In this document: in pieces, positions 63,948-64,000 of the stretch | Numbering within the stretch: the stretch's first letter is position 1 | How the letters are laid out: every line of letters starts with the position of its first letter | NCBI GenBank assembly: GCA_965261315.1 | Contig: CBDHDM010000136.1 | Location: 124,001 to 188,000 of the forward strand | Origin: Endozoicomonas sp965261315 | GTDB lineage: Bacteria; Pseudomonadota; Gammaproteobacteria; Pseudomonadales; Endozoicomonadaceae | Length of the DNA: 64,000 nucleotides | Direction of reading: 5' to 3' | The notes under the pieces: model-generated | Told to the model about the DNA's origin: nothing | The model's input: only the letters and a program-made list of their open reading frames with translations | The model's database searches: none | Program-made: the position numbers and the translations under genes

Positions 63948-64000
63948 TACGCTCGCCTGTACGTGGCCAGTTCTTTTACCTCTATCTGGTTATAGACATA
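63948..64000 (+). CDS. IS3-family transposase OrfB, 3' exon (partial, runs off the window)
   Basis: The sequence encodes the start of the second exon, reading LRSPVRGQFFYLYLVIDI in the frame joined to the 5' exon. In IS3 transposases this follows WDIT and holds the second catalytic Asp (VIDI). The gene end and the right inverted repeat are outside the window. Confidence 0.8.

Overview
The window looks like a chromosomal segment of a marine, host-associated gammaproteobacterium. An Endozoicomonas-like member of the Oceanospirillales is my best guess. The reasons are the gammaproteobacterial synteny (dsbD-aroQ-accB-accC-prmA; frdABCD; nupC-deoD-guaD), a Ysc-type type III secretion system (T3SS), and a heavy load of insertion sequences, group II introns and small dispersed repeats. 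The species is inferred from gene content only.

Layout. 0-1 kb: end of an exopolysaccharide locus (glycosyltransferase tail, sugar-phosphate transferase). 1-3.6 kb: yvcK-like gene and glpD. 3.6-8.8 kb: first T3SS block, with a LysM-bearing secretin (sctC) divergent from an sctX-sctY-sctV operon. 8.8-16.5 kb: housekeeping and purine salvage (Gfo/Idh oxidoreductase, GNAT acetyltransferase, guanine deaminase, deoD, nupC, a Crp/Fnr regulator, a YhcC-type radical SAM protein). 16.7-22.3 kb: small unknown genes, a DUF1631-like protein with an Hpt protein, a membrane protein, an SDR, and a coupled pair of unknown genes. 22.3-27.1 kb: fumarate reductase frdABCD and a TyrP-like permease.

27.3-40.2 kb: the main T3SS block, all on the minus strand. 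In transcription order it holds a large polyQ protein (candidate effector), a tip/filament-like protein, an LcrH/SycD chaperone, the SctE and SctB translocators, a long SctW gatekeeper with a fused TyeA-like domain, a CesT-like chaperone, SctI, SctJ, SctK and SctL. Needle, ATPase, C-ring and most export-apparatus genes (sctF, N, Q, R, S, T, U, D) are absent here and must lie elsewhere if the system works. The tip-like protein and both translocators share a short module (Leu-rich, G-[YF]-[ST]-[DE]-x-x-I, then an Asp/Pro-rich turn). I regard this as the most interesting signal in the window.

40.4-42.7 kb: an IS4-type element inside a decayed transposase. 42.8-51.6 kb: CBS-domain protein, a small membrane protein, ppa, dsbD, aroQ, accBC, prmA and a DUF3426 zinc-ribbon protein. 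51.6-54.2 kb: a dispersed hairpin repeat, then nsrR divergent from hmp with two NsrR-like operators; hmp is cut off by an ISKra4-type element. 54.3-56.6 kb: AT-rich permease plus class II aldolase pair. 56.6-60.6 kb: an ORF-less group II intron abutting a REPIN-like palindrome, two decayed polysaccharide genes (vpsP-like, cpsB-like), a small membrane protein and a retropepsin-like protein. 60.7-64 kb: an IS3-type element whose transposase is split by a group II intron that carries its own reverse transcriptase. All three IS transposases carry an A-rich -1 slippery heptamer that is exactly in phase.
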